Shown here piece after piece: positions 33,373 through 41,710 of a stretch of 64,000 bases of DNA. The first letter of the stretch is position 1. The number at the start of each line of letters is the position of its first letter. Source of the stretch: JANYHH01 sp965249745. GTDB taxonomy: Bacteria > Deinococcota > Deinococci > Deinococcales > JAAFIG01. The DNA is taken from NCBI GenBank assembly GCA_965249745.1, contig OZ252252.1, positions 1,612,001-1,676,000 of the forward strand, in the 5' to 3' direction. The notes beneath the pieces are model-generated. The model saw only the letters and a list, made by a program, of their open reading frames with translations. It had not been told where the DNA came from and made no database searches. A program made the translations under genes and the position numbers.

Positions 33373-34962
33373 ATGAATCGCAGCGCAGGTGTGGCCCAAC
33401 TCGAGGCGTCGTCTCGGGCGGAACCTTTCGATTTCCTGGTCGTCGGTGGCGGCGCGACCGGGTTGGGCGCGGCCGTGGAGGCCGCCGCGCGCGGGCATCG
33501 TGTCGCGCTGGTGGACGGTCACGATTTCGCCAAGGGAACCAGCAGCCGCAGCACCAAACTGGTTCACGGCGGCGTGCGCTATCTTGCCCAGGGGAATATC
33601 GGTTTGGTGCGCGAAGCCCTCCGGGAACGCGGTCGGTTGCGCCGCAACGCCGCCCATCTGGTGCGCGACCTCGAGTTCGTGGTTCCCGCCTACGACTGGT
33701 GGGCCGGACCGTATTACGGCATTGGTTTGAAGCTTTACGACGTGTTGGCGGGAAAACTAGGACTGGGCAGCAGTAAGCTGATCTCCAAACAAAATGCCAT
33801 CGAACGCGTCCCGACCCTCGAGCCAGAGGGATTGCAAGGCGGCGTGGTTTATTTTGATGGGCAGTTTGACGATGCCCGGCTAGCGATCACCCTGGCGCAG
33901 ACCGCCTGCGACCGGGGCGCGGCCCTGGTCAATTACGCTCCGGTGATCCGGCTGCTTCACGAGGCTGATCGCGTTCGCGGCGCGGTCGTGCGTGACGGTG
34001 AAACCGGCCGTGAAATCGAGGTTCACGCCAGAGCCGTCATCAACGCGACCGGCGTCTTCGCCGACGCGGTGCGGCAGATGGATGACCCGGATGCCAAGAA
34101 CGTGCTCTCCCCGAGCCAGGGTGTCCACCTGGTGTTGCCGTTCGAGTTTCTGCCCGGCACGAACGCCCTGATGGTTCCGAGGACTGACGATGGGCGCGTG
34201 CTGTTCGTCGTGCCCTGGCACGGCCGCGCGATCGTCGGGACAACCGACACGAGCGTGCCGAAGCCGGAGTATGAACCCAAGCCGCTCGAGGAGGAACTGC
34301 ATTTTCTCCTTCAGCACGCAGCCCGCTACCTGACGCGAGACCCGAAGCCGGAGGAGGTGCTGGCCGTCTACGCGGGGCTGCGTCCACTGGTGAAGCACGG
34401 CGACGACGGCAATACGGCGGCGCTGTCGCGCGATCACACGATTCTGGTGTCTCGCACTGGGTTGGTCACAATTGTCGGGGGCAAGTGGACGACGTACCGC
34501 AAGATGGGCGAGGATGTCATAGACAAGGCCGCGCCGATTGCCGGTCTCGAGGTGCTGGCCTCGCCAACCACGGAAATGCGTCTGCACGGTGCGCCGGAAC
34601 TGGCAGATGCCCCAGATCAGCCTGCGGGAACGGTCGCCGAGAGTCTCAGCCTGTACGGTTCCGACGCCGTGAAGGTGCGCGCCCTGGGGGACGCCAACCC
34701 GGACTTGGCAGCCACGATTCACCCGAAACTGCCGTACCTGCGTGCCGAAATCGTTTACGCGGTGCGCGAGGAAATGTCGCGCACCCTGGAGGATGCCCTG
34801 GCGCGCCGCACGCGGGCGCTGCTGCTGGACGCCCGTTCCGCGCTGGAAGCCGCCCCCGAAGTGGCGAAACTGATGGCCCAGGAACTCGGGCGCGACGAGA
34901 GTTGGGTCACGACGCAACTCGAGGCGTTCACCGAGCGGGCCAGGGGAAGCCTGCTGGGGTGA
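33373..34962 (+). CDS. glpD: Glycerol-3-phosphate dehydrogenase (FAD-dependent)
   Basis: 529 residues. The FAD-binding Rossmann motif is FLVVGGGATGLGAAVEAAAR near residue 20, followed by DFAKGTSSRSTKLVHGGVRY, the signature of GlpD. Further blocks are DGQFDDARLAITLAQTA, GVHLVLPFEFLPG, WHGRAIVGTTDTSV and GGKWTTYRKM. It oxidises glycerol 3-phosphate to dihydroxyacetone phosphate at the membrane and passes electrons to quinone. Alone here, without glpF or glpK. Confidence 0.92.
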   Translation: MNRSAGVAQLEASSRAEPFDFLVVGGGATGLGAAVEAAARGHRVALVDGHDFAKGTSSRSTKLVHGGVRYLAQGNIGLVREALRERGRLRRNAAHLVRDLEFVVPAYDWWAGPYYGIGLKLYDVLAGKLGLGSSKLISKQNAIERVPTLEPEGLQGGVVYFDGQFDDARLAITLAQTACDRGAALVNYAPVIRLLHEADRVRGAVVRDGETGREIEVHARAVINATGVFADAVRQMDDPDAKNVLSPSQGVHLVLPFEFLPGTNALMVPRTDDGRVLFVVPWHGRAIVGTTDTSVPKPEYEPKPLEEELHFLLQHAARYLTRDPKPEEVLAVYAGLRPLVKHGDDGNTAALSRDHTILVSRTGLVTIVGGKWTTYRKMGEDVIDKAAPIAGLEVLASPTTEMRLHGAPELADAPDQPAGTVAESLSLYGSDAVKVRALGDANPDLAATIHPKLPYLRAEIVYAVREEMSRTLEDALARRTRALLLDARSALEAAPEVAKLMAQELGRDESWVTTQLEAFTERARGSLLG

Positions 34963-34974
34963 GTGCAAAAATCA

Positions 34975-34994
34975 GGTTTCGATAAGCCGAAACC
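34975..34994. repeat. 7-bp inverted repeat after glpD
   Basis: GGTTTCG and CGAAACC with a 6-nt loop, 13 nt after the glpD stop and directly before TTTACAAT, a possible -10 box for the next gene. It could be a weak terminator or an operator. Confidence 0.4.
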
Positions 34995-35038
34995 GTTTAC
35001 AATGGAACCACCAGAGACCGCAGTCTCACCCAATCACT

Positions 35039-35581
35039 ATGAAGATTCGTCGCGCCAGCAAAACTGATCTGCCCGCCATCGCTCGGGTCCATCTCGAGTG
35101 CTGGCGGGCCATGTACGTGACGCTGATCCCAGAAACCGTTTTCGAGGCACTGGAACCCAAACGTGACGAGCGCTGGACGCATTTTCTGGAAGGTCCGCAG
35201 TTTGGGGACGAGATTGCCATCGTGGCGGAGAACAACAACGGGAAAGTCATCGGGTTCGTTCACGCCGGTCCAGAGTGGAGCGGTCACCCGACGATCGAGG
35301 CCGAACTGTACGGCCTGTACGTCGTCCCGGAACACCAGGGGCGCGGCGTCGGTAAGAAGCTGCTGTTGTCGGCCGCCAGCGCTCTCGTGAAGCAGGGCAC
35401 GAACTCCATGCTGGTGCGGGTTCGTAGCGGCAACCCGACCCCTCGGGTGTACCACGCGCTCGGTGCGGAGAATCTGGGCTTACAGACGATCAGCGTTGGT
35501 GACGCCAAGGTTCAGGAGATTGCCTACGGCTGGCAGAGCCTGCGGGCGCTTTTAGAACGCGAGAAAGAAAGCAAGAGCTGA
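35039..35581 (+). CDS. GNAT family N-acetyltransferase
   Basis: 180 residues with the full GNAT plan: MKIRRASKTDLPAIARVH at the start, AIVAENNNGKVIGFVHAGPE, the acetyl-CoA loop LYVVPEHQGRGVGKKLLLSA and RVRSGNPTPRVYHALGAENL. It resembles the RimI/PhnO-like group. The substrate is unknown. A TACAAT box is 38 nt upstream. Confidence 0.88.
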   Translation: MKIRRASKTDLPAIARVHLECWRAMYVTLIPETVFEALEPKRDERWTHFLEGPQFGDEIAIVAENNNGKVIGFVHAGPEWSGHPTIEAELYGLYVVPEHQGRGVGKKLLLSAASALVKQGTNSMLVRVRSGNPTPRVYHALGAENLGLQTISVGDAKVQEIAYGWQSLRALLEREKESKS

Positions 35582-35707
35582 ACCCAGCCCGACCTCGAGC
35601 CACCAACCTTATTGATTCGCGTCGCCCGAGCTGAAGGCTGGTCTGTGTCCCAGACGGCTTTCTCGAGATAAATTTGTTGGATCGAACACGCTCGGATCGG
35701 TAGAGCC

Positions 35708-36172
35708 TCAAGGCGATTTCGTGAACATGCGCCGGATCAGCCACTCGCCCGCTTCGGTTTTCAGCCAGTCTGCCTGGAACGATCCCGAAACCTCGAGCAG
35801 GTTACCGTCGGGTGCTTTGACCTTCTGATGGTACGACCCAGTTTGCTTGGCGGTGTTCCCGGTTACGGTCGTGCTGGAAGGCGTGGTGCTGTTCTCCAAG
35901 ATCTCGTACCCGGCGAAGCTGGCGTACAACCGCTCGAGGGCGTCCCGACCACGGACGGCGGGCTGCCCCTCGTGCTGGGTTTCGCCGTCCGTGGTGAACA
36001 TCGCGGCGATGCCCTTGGCATCCAGAACCTTGACGAGTTGGTCGTATCGCGTCAATCTCGCTTCGACTTGCGTGACATCGGCGTCGGCTGTTTGCGTCAC
36101 TTGCGCTCCTCCGTGGCTGAGCCATGCCAACACGATCAGACCGACCAGACCGGCGTAAAACCGTCGCGTCAT
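35708..36172 (-). CDS. Secreted SnoaL/DUF4440-like protein
   Basis: 154 residues from the ATG at 36172, behind GGAGGGG. A signal peptide (RRFYAGLVGLIVLAWLSHGG) is followed by a DUF4440/SnoaL-like domain: LDAKGIAAMFTTDGETQHEG, VRGRDALERLYASF and SGSFQADWLKTEAGEWLIRR. These folds can be enzymes or binding proteins. Function unknown. Confidence 0.7.
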   Translation of the reverse strand: MTRRFYAGLVGLIVLAWLSHGGAQVTQTADADVTQVEARLTRYDQLVKVLDAKGIAAMFTTDGETQHEGQPAVRGRDALERLYASFAGYEILENSTTPSSTTVTGNTAKQTGSYHQKVKAPDGNLLEVSGSFQADWLKTEAGEWLIRRMFTKSP

Positions 36173-36357
36173 GTACCCCTCCGTTGCTGCTTTCATCAAA
36201 AGTCTAGCGGTTAAGGTAGGCAGCATTGAGGCAAGCCCGTGACAGGAAGGTGGCCAGAGTGATTGAGCGGCTTGAGATTAGCTCGAGGTTTATCAGCGCC
36301 CGAGACTGCAAATCTGATTTCTGACCGCGCGGCTCGAGTTATCTCATCCGTTCGCGC

Positions 36358-36363
36358 TAAACT
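36358..36363 (+). promoter_or_regulatory. -10 box of the cohesin-like/dockerin operon
   Basis: TAAACT, 7 nt before the ATG at 36371, with no ribosome site. Confidence 0.5.
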
Positions 36364-36370
36364 GCCCCTC

Positions 36371-37261
36371 ATGCGTTTGTCACACGCCTTACCGCTGCTG
36401 GCCCTGCTCGTCGTCGGTTGCGGCAATCAGACGCCCTCGCAGGGCGAGGTGCTAACCTTCATCACGCGCTCCCTGTCTGTGGCCTACACCGGAGAGCAGT
36501 ACGCCGAGGAAATCCGCTTGACCAGCGGCACGCGTCCGTACAACGTCAAGCTTTTGAAGGGCGGTCTGCCGCCCGGTCTGAGCTTGCAGAACCGCACGAT
36601 CACCGGCGTGGTCACGGCTGACTTGAAAGATCAGGAGCGCAAGGTCTACGACTTCACCTTGGAGGCGGGCGACGCGAACCTGTCCAACAAGGTCCAGGAT
36701 TTCAAGCTCGAGGTGCGCCGCTTACCACCACCTAGCCTGGAATGGCAACCCGCGCAAACTGAGGTCAAAACGGAGACTCGAGTGCCGCTGGTGTTGAAGG
36801 TCCCGAAGAACGTGGTTAGCCTGCGCCTGTTCATCCCAATCCCGGACGGGTTCAGCTTTAAGAAACTCGAGGCGGGACTGGGTCGGGCGGTCTTCGTGTA
36901 CAAACTGCAAAAGAACGTCTTGCGGGTGGACGCCGGGATCGTGGAACGCCTCAACACCGTCAAGGACCAAACGGTCTTGTACTTGACGCTCAGTGTGGAC
37001 GGCAGCCGCAAGCTGACTGGCAAAATCGGGTACGAGTTACGGAACGCGGGCAAGATCATCGCCGCCGATAAGCTCGAGACTGCCAAGCCCGCCACTCCAG
37101 CGAGTCCGACAACGCCTCCGACCGCACCGCCGCCGATAACACCGCCTCCAGTAACGCCGCCCACGACCCCAGCGAGTCCACCTCCCGCCGCGCCTCCGGC
37201 AAATCCGCCCGTTTCTCCGCCAGCGCCCCCGGCTGCACCTCCTCCGGGAGGCACGAAGTGA
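36371..37261 (+). CDS. Lipoprotein with Ig-like and cohesin-like domains, Pro-rich tail
   Basis: 296 residues. Lipobox LLALLVVGCGNQ near residue 17. Residues ~30-110 look like a putative Ig domain (YAEEIRLTSGTRPYNVKLLK, GLPPGLSLQN). Residues ~120-230 have the strand pattern of cohesin/CBM-type beta sandwiches (VPLVLKVPKNVVSLRLFIPI, FSFKKLEAGLGRAVFV, LYLTLSVDG). The last ~55 residues are almost only Pro, Thr, Ala and Ser. The stop overlaps the next start. The third gene of the operon is a dockerin protein, so a cohesin role is suggested but not proved. Confidence 0.6.
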   Translation: MRLSHALPLLALLVVGCGNQTPSQGEVLTFITRSLSVAYTGEQYAEEIRLTSGTRPYNVKLLKGGLPPGLSLQNRTITGVVTADLKDQERKVYDFTLEAGDANLSNKVQDFKLEVRRLPPPSLEWQPAQTEVKTETRVPLVLKVPKNVVSLRLFIPIPDGFSFKKLEAGLGRAVFVYKLQKNVLRVDAGIVERLNTVKDQTVLYLTLSVDGSRKLTGKIGYELRNAGKIIAADKLETAKPATPASPTTPPTAPPPITPPPVTPPTTPASPPPAAPPANPPVSPPAPPAAPPPGGTK

Positions 37262-37758
37262 AACGCCTCGTCTGGTTGCTAGCCCTGGTTTCAGGTGTGG
37301 CGCTCGCCACGACCTATCAGAAACTGAGCTTGGAACAACAGGTGGAAAAAGCAGAGATCATCGTGCGTGGCACGATCAAAACGCTCACCACGGAAACTCG
37401 AGCCGGGCGGCCGTGGACGGTCTACACCGTGGACGTGAAGGGCTATCTGCGCGGCGAGAGCACCGGTTTGCCGAAACGCGGCGATGCGCCGAGCTTCGCG
37501 GTGCTGGGTGCCGACAAGCTGCGCTTGGAGGGTGCGCCGAGCTTCAAGGCGGGCGAGGACTGGGTACTGCTGCTGTACGCCAAAGCCTACGACAGTCCAG
37601 TCGTTGGCTTTCGTCAGGGCGCGTATCGGATTGAGAACACTCGAGTCTTGGACGTGGACGGAAAACCGGTCACGCTCACCCAAGATGGGAAGACGGTCGA
37701 AGCCACCCAGACAAGCTTTTTAAAGCGGCTCGAGGACTTGATCGGAGGGCAGAAATGA
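37258..37758 (+). CDS. Secreted protein in the dockerin operon
   Basis: 166 residues from a GTG at 37258 (GTGA overlap with the upstream stop). Signal peptide MKRLVWLLALVSGVALA. The body has LEQQVEKAEIIVRGTIKTLT, VYTVDVKGYLRGES, FKAGEDWVLLLYAKAY and FRQGAYRI. This layout (export of a beta-rich domain with an E-I-I-V-x-G-x-I strand) is common in uncharacterised secreted proteins. Function unknown. It overlaps the dockerin gene by 4 bp. Confidence 0.65.
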   Translation: MKRLVWLLALVSGVALATTYQKLSLEQQVEKAEIIVRGTIKTLTTETRAGRPWTVYTVDVKGYLRGESTGLPKRGDAPSFAVLGADKLRLEGAPSFKAGEDWVLLLYAKAYDSPVVGFRQGAYRIENTRVLDVDGKPVTLTQDGKTVEATQTSFLKRLEDLIGGQK

Positions 37759-38567
37759 AATTTCGATCGCTGTCCCTCTTAGCCGTCTCGAGTCTGGCGC
37801 TGGCGGCTCCGGTCGCCTACTTTGTGGTGAAAGACGGTGCGCCGGACACCTTCGAGCGCCAAGTGGACGAGGCCTACAGCGCCTGGAAGAACGTGCCCGC
37901 CACGACGCTGAACGTCTCCAAAGCCCAGGATGCCAACACGCGCTACGTCTGGGGCGGCGGCAAAGAGCTGGAGTTCAACCCGGATGCCGCCACCCGTACC
38001 CTGGTGACGCAGGACGGCACGAAAACCAGCTTGGAAGTCCAAGTCAACCCGGATCAACCCGTGGACCTGCCGAGCGCCCTGTTGGTGGAAGCCGGTCTGC
38101 GGCTGGGATTGGCGCTGGATGCCTCCATCAGCGGAAAGCGCAGCATCACCGACGCCGACATCAAGCTCCTCCGCGCCCAGTACAGCCCGAACGGGGATCT
38201 GAACGGCGATGGCAAGGTCAACGTGGACGACCTCGAGCTATTCGCCGCGCAATTCGGCAAGAACGCCCAGGGTGCGAACGCCAGGGTGGTCGGAGATTTT
38301 AACGGCGACGGCGCGGTCAACAACGCCGACTTGGAGATTCTGCGTGCCAGTTACGATTTCGGTGGCGACGTGGAAGTGCCGAAACCTCCGGCCGCGACCC
38401 CGACCCCCCCGCCGCCCGCCGCACCGGGAACCCCACCAGCCCCGACGCCACCAACGACACCGCCCACCACGCCTCCCGCTTCGCCGCCTGTGACGCCTCC
38501 AGTGACTCCGCCGGTAGCCCCGCCCGCCACACCCCCAGCTTCACCGCCCCCACCGTCTAGCCCGTGA
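37755..38567 (+). CDS. Secreted dockerin type I protein with Pro-rich tail
   Basis: 270 residues with a signal peptide (MKFRSLSLLAVSSLALAAPV). Residues ~150-205 hold a dockerin with two calcium loops: DLNGDGKVNVDDLELFAAQF and DFNGDGAVNNADLEILRASY, each with D-x-N-x-D-G-x-V-N-x-x-D. The final ~65 residues are a Pro/Thr/Ala tail similar to that of the first gene. Dockerins bind cohesins. No cellulase or scaffoldin is present, so this would be a non-cellulosomal use. Confidence 0.8.
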   Translation: MKFRSLSLLAVSSLALAAPVAYFVVKDGAPDTFERQVDEAYSAWKNVPATTLNVSKAQDANTRYVWGGGKELEFNPDAATRTLVTQDGTKTSLEVQVNPDQPVDLPSALLVEAGLRLGLALDASISGKRSITDADIKLLRAQYSPNGDLNGDGKVNVDDLELFAAQFGKNAQGANARVVGDFNGDGAVNNADLEILRASYDFGGDVEVPKPPAATPTPPPPAAPGTPPAPTPPTTPPTTPPASPPVTPPVTPPVAPPATPPASPPPPSSP

Positions 38568-38645
38568 CTCGAGCCGACAAACGCCGTGACCGACAGCCCT
38601 CGCTGGGGTCGGATCGGTCGCTGACACCTCAACCCTCGTGCCGTG

Positions 38646-38651
38646 TAGAAT
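38646..38651 (+). promoter_or_regulatory. -10 box of the zinc-ribbon protein gene
   Basis: TAGAAT, 7 nt before GTG 38659. It overlaps any start at the upstream ATG 38638, so the GTG is preferred. Confidence 0.55.
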
Positions 38652-38658
38652 GGGGTTT

Positions 38659-39366
38659 GTGAACGCGCTCGAGGTGCTAGACACGATCCAGACGATGGAC
38701 TTGGAGTTGGACAAACTCCGACTCGACGAAAACGACATCCCCGTGGATTTACGCTTCGCCCGCGAGGAAAAGCACCGACTCGAGGCAGACCTCGAGGGGC
38801 TGTTGGTGACGCGCAACGCGACCCGCAAGGTACTGAACGAGGCGGATCTGGAACTGAAAGACCTGACCGCCAAGCGCGACCGTTCCCGGCACGATCAATC
38901 CTCGGCCGCCAGCGCCAAGGAGCAAAGCCAGTACGAGAGCGTCATCTTGCAATTGAGCGGGCGCATCGAAGAGCTGGAAAACGACTCCCTGCCGCTCGTG
39001 GACAAGCTGGACGGGTTGAGCGCTCAGGTCGCGGCGCTGGAATCCTCCCTGCGCGATCTCGAGCCGCAGTTGAAGCAGTTAGAAGGGCTGGACGAGCATC
39101 GAATCAAGGCGCTCCGCGAAAACTACGACGAGCGGCTCTGGGCCCGCAATAACCTCTCCGAGCAGGTGGAGGAGAAGCTGCTCCGGGAGTACGATTCGGT
39201 GCGGCGCGCCAAGAAGGGGTTGGGCTTCGTGCATATCCTGCCCGGCAACAAGTGCGGCGGTTGCAAGATGCAGCTCCCGGTCAACATCGTGCAGCGCGTC
39301 AAGGCCGGGCAGCTTCCGGTCAAATGCCCGTCCTGCGGGCGCATCCTCGCGCCCGCCGCAGCTTAG
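38659..39366 (+). CDS. C4-type zinc-ribbon coiled-coil protein (DUF164/CdsZ-like)
   Basis: 235 residues from GTG 38659. Most of the length is a charged coiled coil (EEKHRLEADLEGLLVTR; QSQYESVILQLSGRIEELEN). The C-terminus is a zinc ribbon with GNKCGGCKMQLP and KCPSCGRILAP, four Cys in two CxxC pairs. This matches the DUF164/YbbK-like family found widely in bacteria, proposed to act on nucleic acid or translation. It is followed 5 bp later by a GNAT gene. Confidence 0.88.
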   Translation: MNALEVLDTIQTMDLELDKLRLDENDIPVDLRFAREEKHRLEADLEGLLVTRNATRKVLNEADLELKDLTAKRDRSRHDQSSAASAKEQSQYESVILQLSGRIEELENDSLPLVDKLDGLSAQVAALESSLRDLEPQLKQLEGLDEHRIKALRENYDERLWARNNLSEQVEEKLLREYDSVRRAKKGLGFVHILPGNKCGGCKMQLPVNIVQRVKAGQLPVKCPSCGRILAPAAA

Positions 39367-39371
39367 CTCAG

Positions 39372-39851
39372 ATGCGCCCCGAAACTCGCACCGGGCTTCA
39401 CGTTGAGATTCGTACCGCCAAGAAGCGCGACCTCGAGGCGCTATTTCAGATCTGCCTGTCCTGGGAGGGCGCACCCGCCGCTCGCGATCCTGGGCTGCTG
39501 CGCGAACTCTTGGAGCAGGCGCTCGGCGATGACGACAGCACGATCTATTTGGCGCTGGACGGCGATCACAGCCTGGGCTTCGCCCACGTGACCTTTCAGG
39601 CGCGTCCGGTGCGATTAGGTTGGCGGGCCACGATCGAGGAGCTGCACACCCGGCCGGGACTCGAGGGGCAGTTGGAGGAGCCGCTGTTGGCCGCGATCGT
39701 GCGCGAGTGCCGCGAGCGAGGCGACGTGATCGCGCTGTACCTGCTGACCCAGCCGGACCTGGAACCGCGCCAGGTGCAGTTTTACGAGTCGCTGGGTTTC
39801 GTGGAGCGCGGGCGCGACGTGCTGATCTGGTCGGGCGACCTGCTGGCGTGA
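39372..39851 (+). CDS. GNAT-like acetyltransferase
   Basis: 159 residues from the ATG at 39372. GNAT-like pattern: VEIRTAKKRDLEALFQICLS, IYLALDGDHSLGFAHVTFQA, ATIEELHTRPGLEGQLEEPL and QFYESLGFVERGRDVLIWSG. The usual R/Q-x-x-G-x-A loop is weak (RPGLEGQLEE), so acetyl-CoA binding may be altered. Cotranscribed with the zinc-ribbon gene. Confidence 0.7.
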   Translation: MRPETRTGLHVEIRTAKKRDLEALFQICLSWEGAPAARDPGLLRELLEQALGDDDSTIYLALDGDHSLGFAHVTFQARPVRLGWRATIEELHTRPGLEGQLEEPLLAAIVRECRERGDVIALYLLTQPDLEPRQVQFYESLGFVERGRDVLIWSGDLLA

Positions 39852-39951
39852 TGCTAAAATTCTGGCACTGAAAATCTTAGCGCCACTCGTACTGGCTTGA
39901 GCCAGTAGCGCGACGGTTCATCACCCACGACCGCACCGAGAACGAAAACTG

Positions 39952-40521
39952 ATGCCTGACGACGCCCCCACCCAACTCTGGAAACCTCGAGTGCCGCTGC
40001 CTCTTTCTCCCAGGGGCTTCGTGGAATTGGAACGCTACTCCAGCCTGAAACGCCTCTGGGATCTGCTCGAGGGTTTGCACCGTCAGGGCTACGAGTTGCG
40101 CGTCCCAAAGCGCGTCTCGGCCGAGCAGTGTCGCCGCGAGGTGCTGGGCCTGTCGCGCGGCGGCGCGGGCGGGCTGTTGGACGCGGCGGCCTTGATCGCT
40201 AAGCTCGGCGAGGACGAGGACGCGATTCTGGATGCCTTCAGCCTGGAACCGGAAGCGCTGAGAGCCGTCAATCGGCTTTTGGAAGGTGACAAGGCGGAAC
40301 TGGTGGCGCTGCTGAACCGCGATTACCGCCTGGAATTCCAGATTCAACTCTGCTTCACCGCTCGCCGTCAGCTCATGCTGAAAGCCGACGCGAGCTTCGA
40401 GACGCTGCCCGACGTACTGCCCGTTTTTCCAGTGAGTTGGACGCTGAAACCGGTGCGCTGGCGACGCGACGATTACCGCCAGCTTCTCGAGCGGGCGGGG
40501 GCGGGAACCTTGTTGCCGTGA
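39952..40521 (+). CDS. Hypothetical protein
   Basis: 189 residues, soluble, rich in Leu, Arg, Glu and Asp, no signal peptide. Blocks of note are GFVELERYSSLKRLWDLLEG, LLDAAALIAKLGEDEDAILD and VFPVSWTLKPVRWRRDDYRQ. I do not recognise the family. It lies 100 bp behind the GNAT gene and directly before the repeated element at 40563. Confidence 0.6.
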   Translation: MPDDAPTQLWKPRVPLPLSPRGFVELERYSSLKRLWDLLEGLHRQGYELRVPKRVSAEQCRREVLGLSRGGAGGLLDAAALIAKLGEDEDAILDAFSLEPEALRAVNRLLEGDKAELVALLNRDYRLEFQIQLCFTARRQLMLKADASFETLPDVLPVFPVSWTLKPVRWRRDDYRQLLERAGAGTLLP

Positions 40522-40562
40522 TCGGATGGCTGAGTTTGCTCTGCGAACCCAAGTATGTCCTC

Positions 40563-40673
40563 GTAAAAACTTGGACCTCGTAGGTTTTACTTCAAATCCA
40601 ATCAAAGCTGGTATAAACACCCCTTTGGAACAGTCCAAGATTTTTACATGTGTATTTCCCCAGAGGGAAATAC
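40563..40673 (+). repeat. Repeated structured element, copy A
   Basis: GTAAAAACTTGG (40563-40574) pairs with CCAAG(A)TTTTTAC (40635-40647), with one bulged A. A 4-nt linker follows, then a hairpin of GTATTTCC (40652-40659), loop CCAGAG and GGAAATAC (40666-40673). The second copy at 48261-48369 has the same plan and near-equal spacing. Lies 42 bp after one gene and 142 bp before the next, all on the same strand. May be a noncoding RNA, a 3' UTR element or a small mobile repeat. Confidence 0.65.
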
Positions 40674-40815
40674 TTAAAACCTCGAGCCACGTTTGATTCA
40701 CGTCCCTGGGAACAACATGTTGCGCCTCTACGGAAAACCTAAAACAGTGAGGACTCGAGCGAGAGGTCTGTTACAGCGCTTCCGGTAACCGAGTCCTGTT
40801 ACGATACGCGGCGCG

Positions 40816-41460
40816 ATGAGCCTCGAACTCTGGTTGGTGCGGCACGGCGAAACCGATTGGAACGTGGCGGGACGGGTTCAGGGGCACATAGACGAACCGT
40901 TGAACGCGAACGGGATCGCGCAGGCGCGACGACTGGCGCTACGCCTGCGCGGGCAACATTTTGCGGCCGTGTACAGCAGCGACCTCAGCCGTGCCCTGGA
41001 AACGGCTAGGGCTGTTGCGGAGCTGCTCGAGGGAAAATCGCACGTCAGGGTGGATCTTCGCTGGCGCGAGCAGCGGCTCGGCGTGGCTCAAGGCTTGACC
41101 CACAATGAGATCACTGCGCGGGGCATCCGGCGGCCGCTTAGCTACCGGGAAGCCTTTGCGGGAGCCGAATCCAGGTTGGACCTGATGGAACGGGTGCGCG
41201 ACCCGCTGGCAGAACTTCTCGCCGCCCACGCGGACGGTCGCGTGCTGGTCTTCTCGCACGGGGGCACGTTGCGGGCTGTCACCCATTTGCTGCTGAATGA
41301 CCTCGAGGGGCGGCTTCTCCTGGGCGGTCACGACAACACCGCGATCACCAGGTTCCGGATTGCTTCTGACAGGACAGCTTCGCTGATTTCCTACAACGAT
41401 TCCGCCCACCTCGAGCCGTGGCACGAGCAGTCGGTCGCACCGGAAGAAACTGGTGTGTGA
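40816..41460 (+). CDS. Histidine phosphatase family protein
   Basis: 214 residues. The RHG motif LWLVRHGETDWNVAGRVQGH is at the N-terminus, followed by AVYSSDLSRALETARAVAEL and the second catalytic region VLVFSHGGTLRAVTHLLL (His). It belongs to the phosphoglycerate-mutase-like/CobC group of phosphatases. The substrate is unknown. A TACGAT box lies 10 nt before the ATG. Confidence 0.88.
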   Translation: MSLELWLVRHGETDWNVAGRVQGHIDEPLNANGIAQARRLALRLRGQHFAAVYSSDLSRALETARAVAELLEGKSHVRVDLRWREQRLGVAQGLTHNEITARGIRRPLSYREAFAGAESRLDLMERVRDPLAELLAAHADGRVLVFSHGGTLRAVTHLLLNDLEGRLLLGGHDNTAITRFRIASDRTASLISYNDSAHLEPWHEQSVAPEETGV

Positions 41461-41539
41461 AACCTGCTCTGAGACTCAATTCTATTCCCAGCGTTGACTA
41501 CGTAACGCTTGTCTGATTGACGAAGAGGATTTTGACCAC

Positions 41540-41669
41540 GCCCGGTAGCCTCGGAACAGTAATCTTCGAGGGAAGCGCGAGTGGGAACGGGACGCGATGA
41601 GACTCACCCTGTAATTCGGGCACCTCGGGGGAGTGGAGCAAGTGGTGCGACCGGCCCGGTAGCCTCAGA
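41540..41669 (+). repeat. Two 16-bp direct repeats upstream of the HD-GYP gene
   Basis: GCCCGGTAGCCTCGGA (41540-41555) and GCCCGGTAGCCTCAGA (41654-41669), 114 bp apart and differing at one base. They lie in the 250-bp leader before the HD-GYP gene; possible binding sites. No known cyclic di-GMP riboswitch core was seen. Confidence 0.4.
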
Positions 41670-41710
41670 GAAGAGGTTCCCGTTCACCCTCCGCCAGAAG
41701 GAGAACGTGA

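Noticed and set aside
36371..38567. Cellulosome
   Set aside because: There is one dockerin and at most one cohesin-like domain, and no glycoside hydrolase or scaffoldin.
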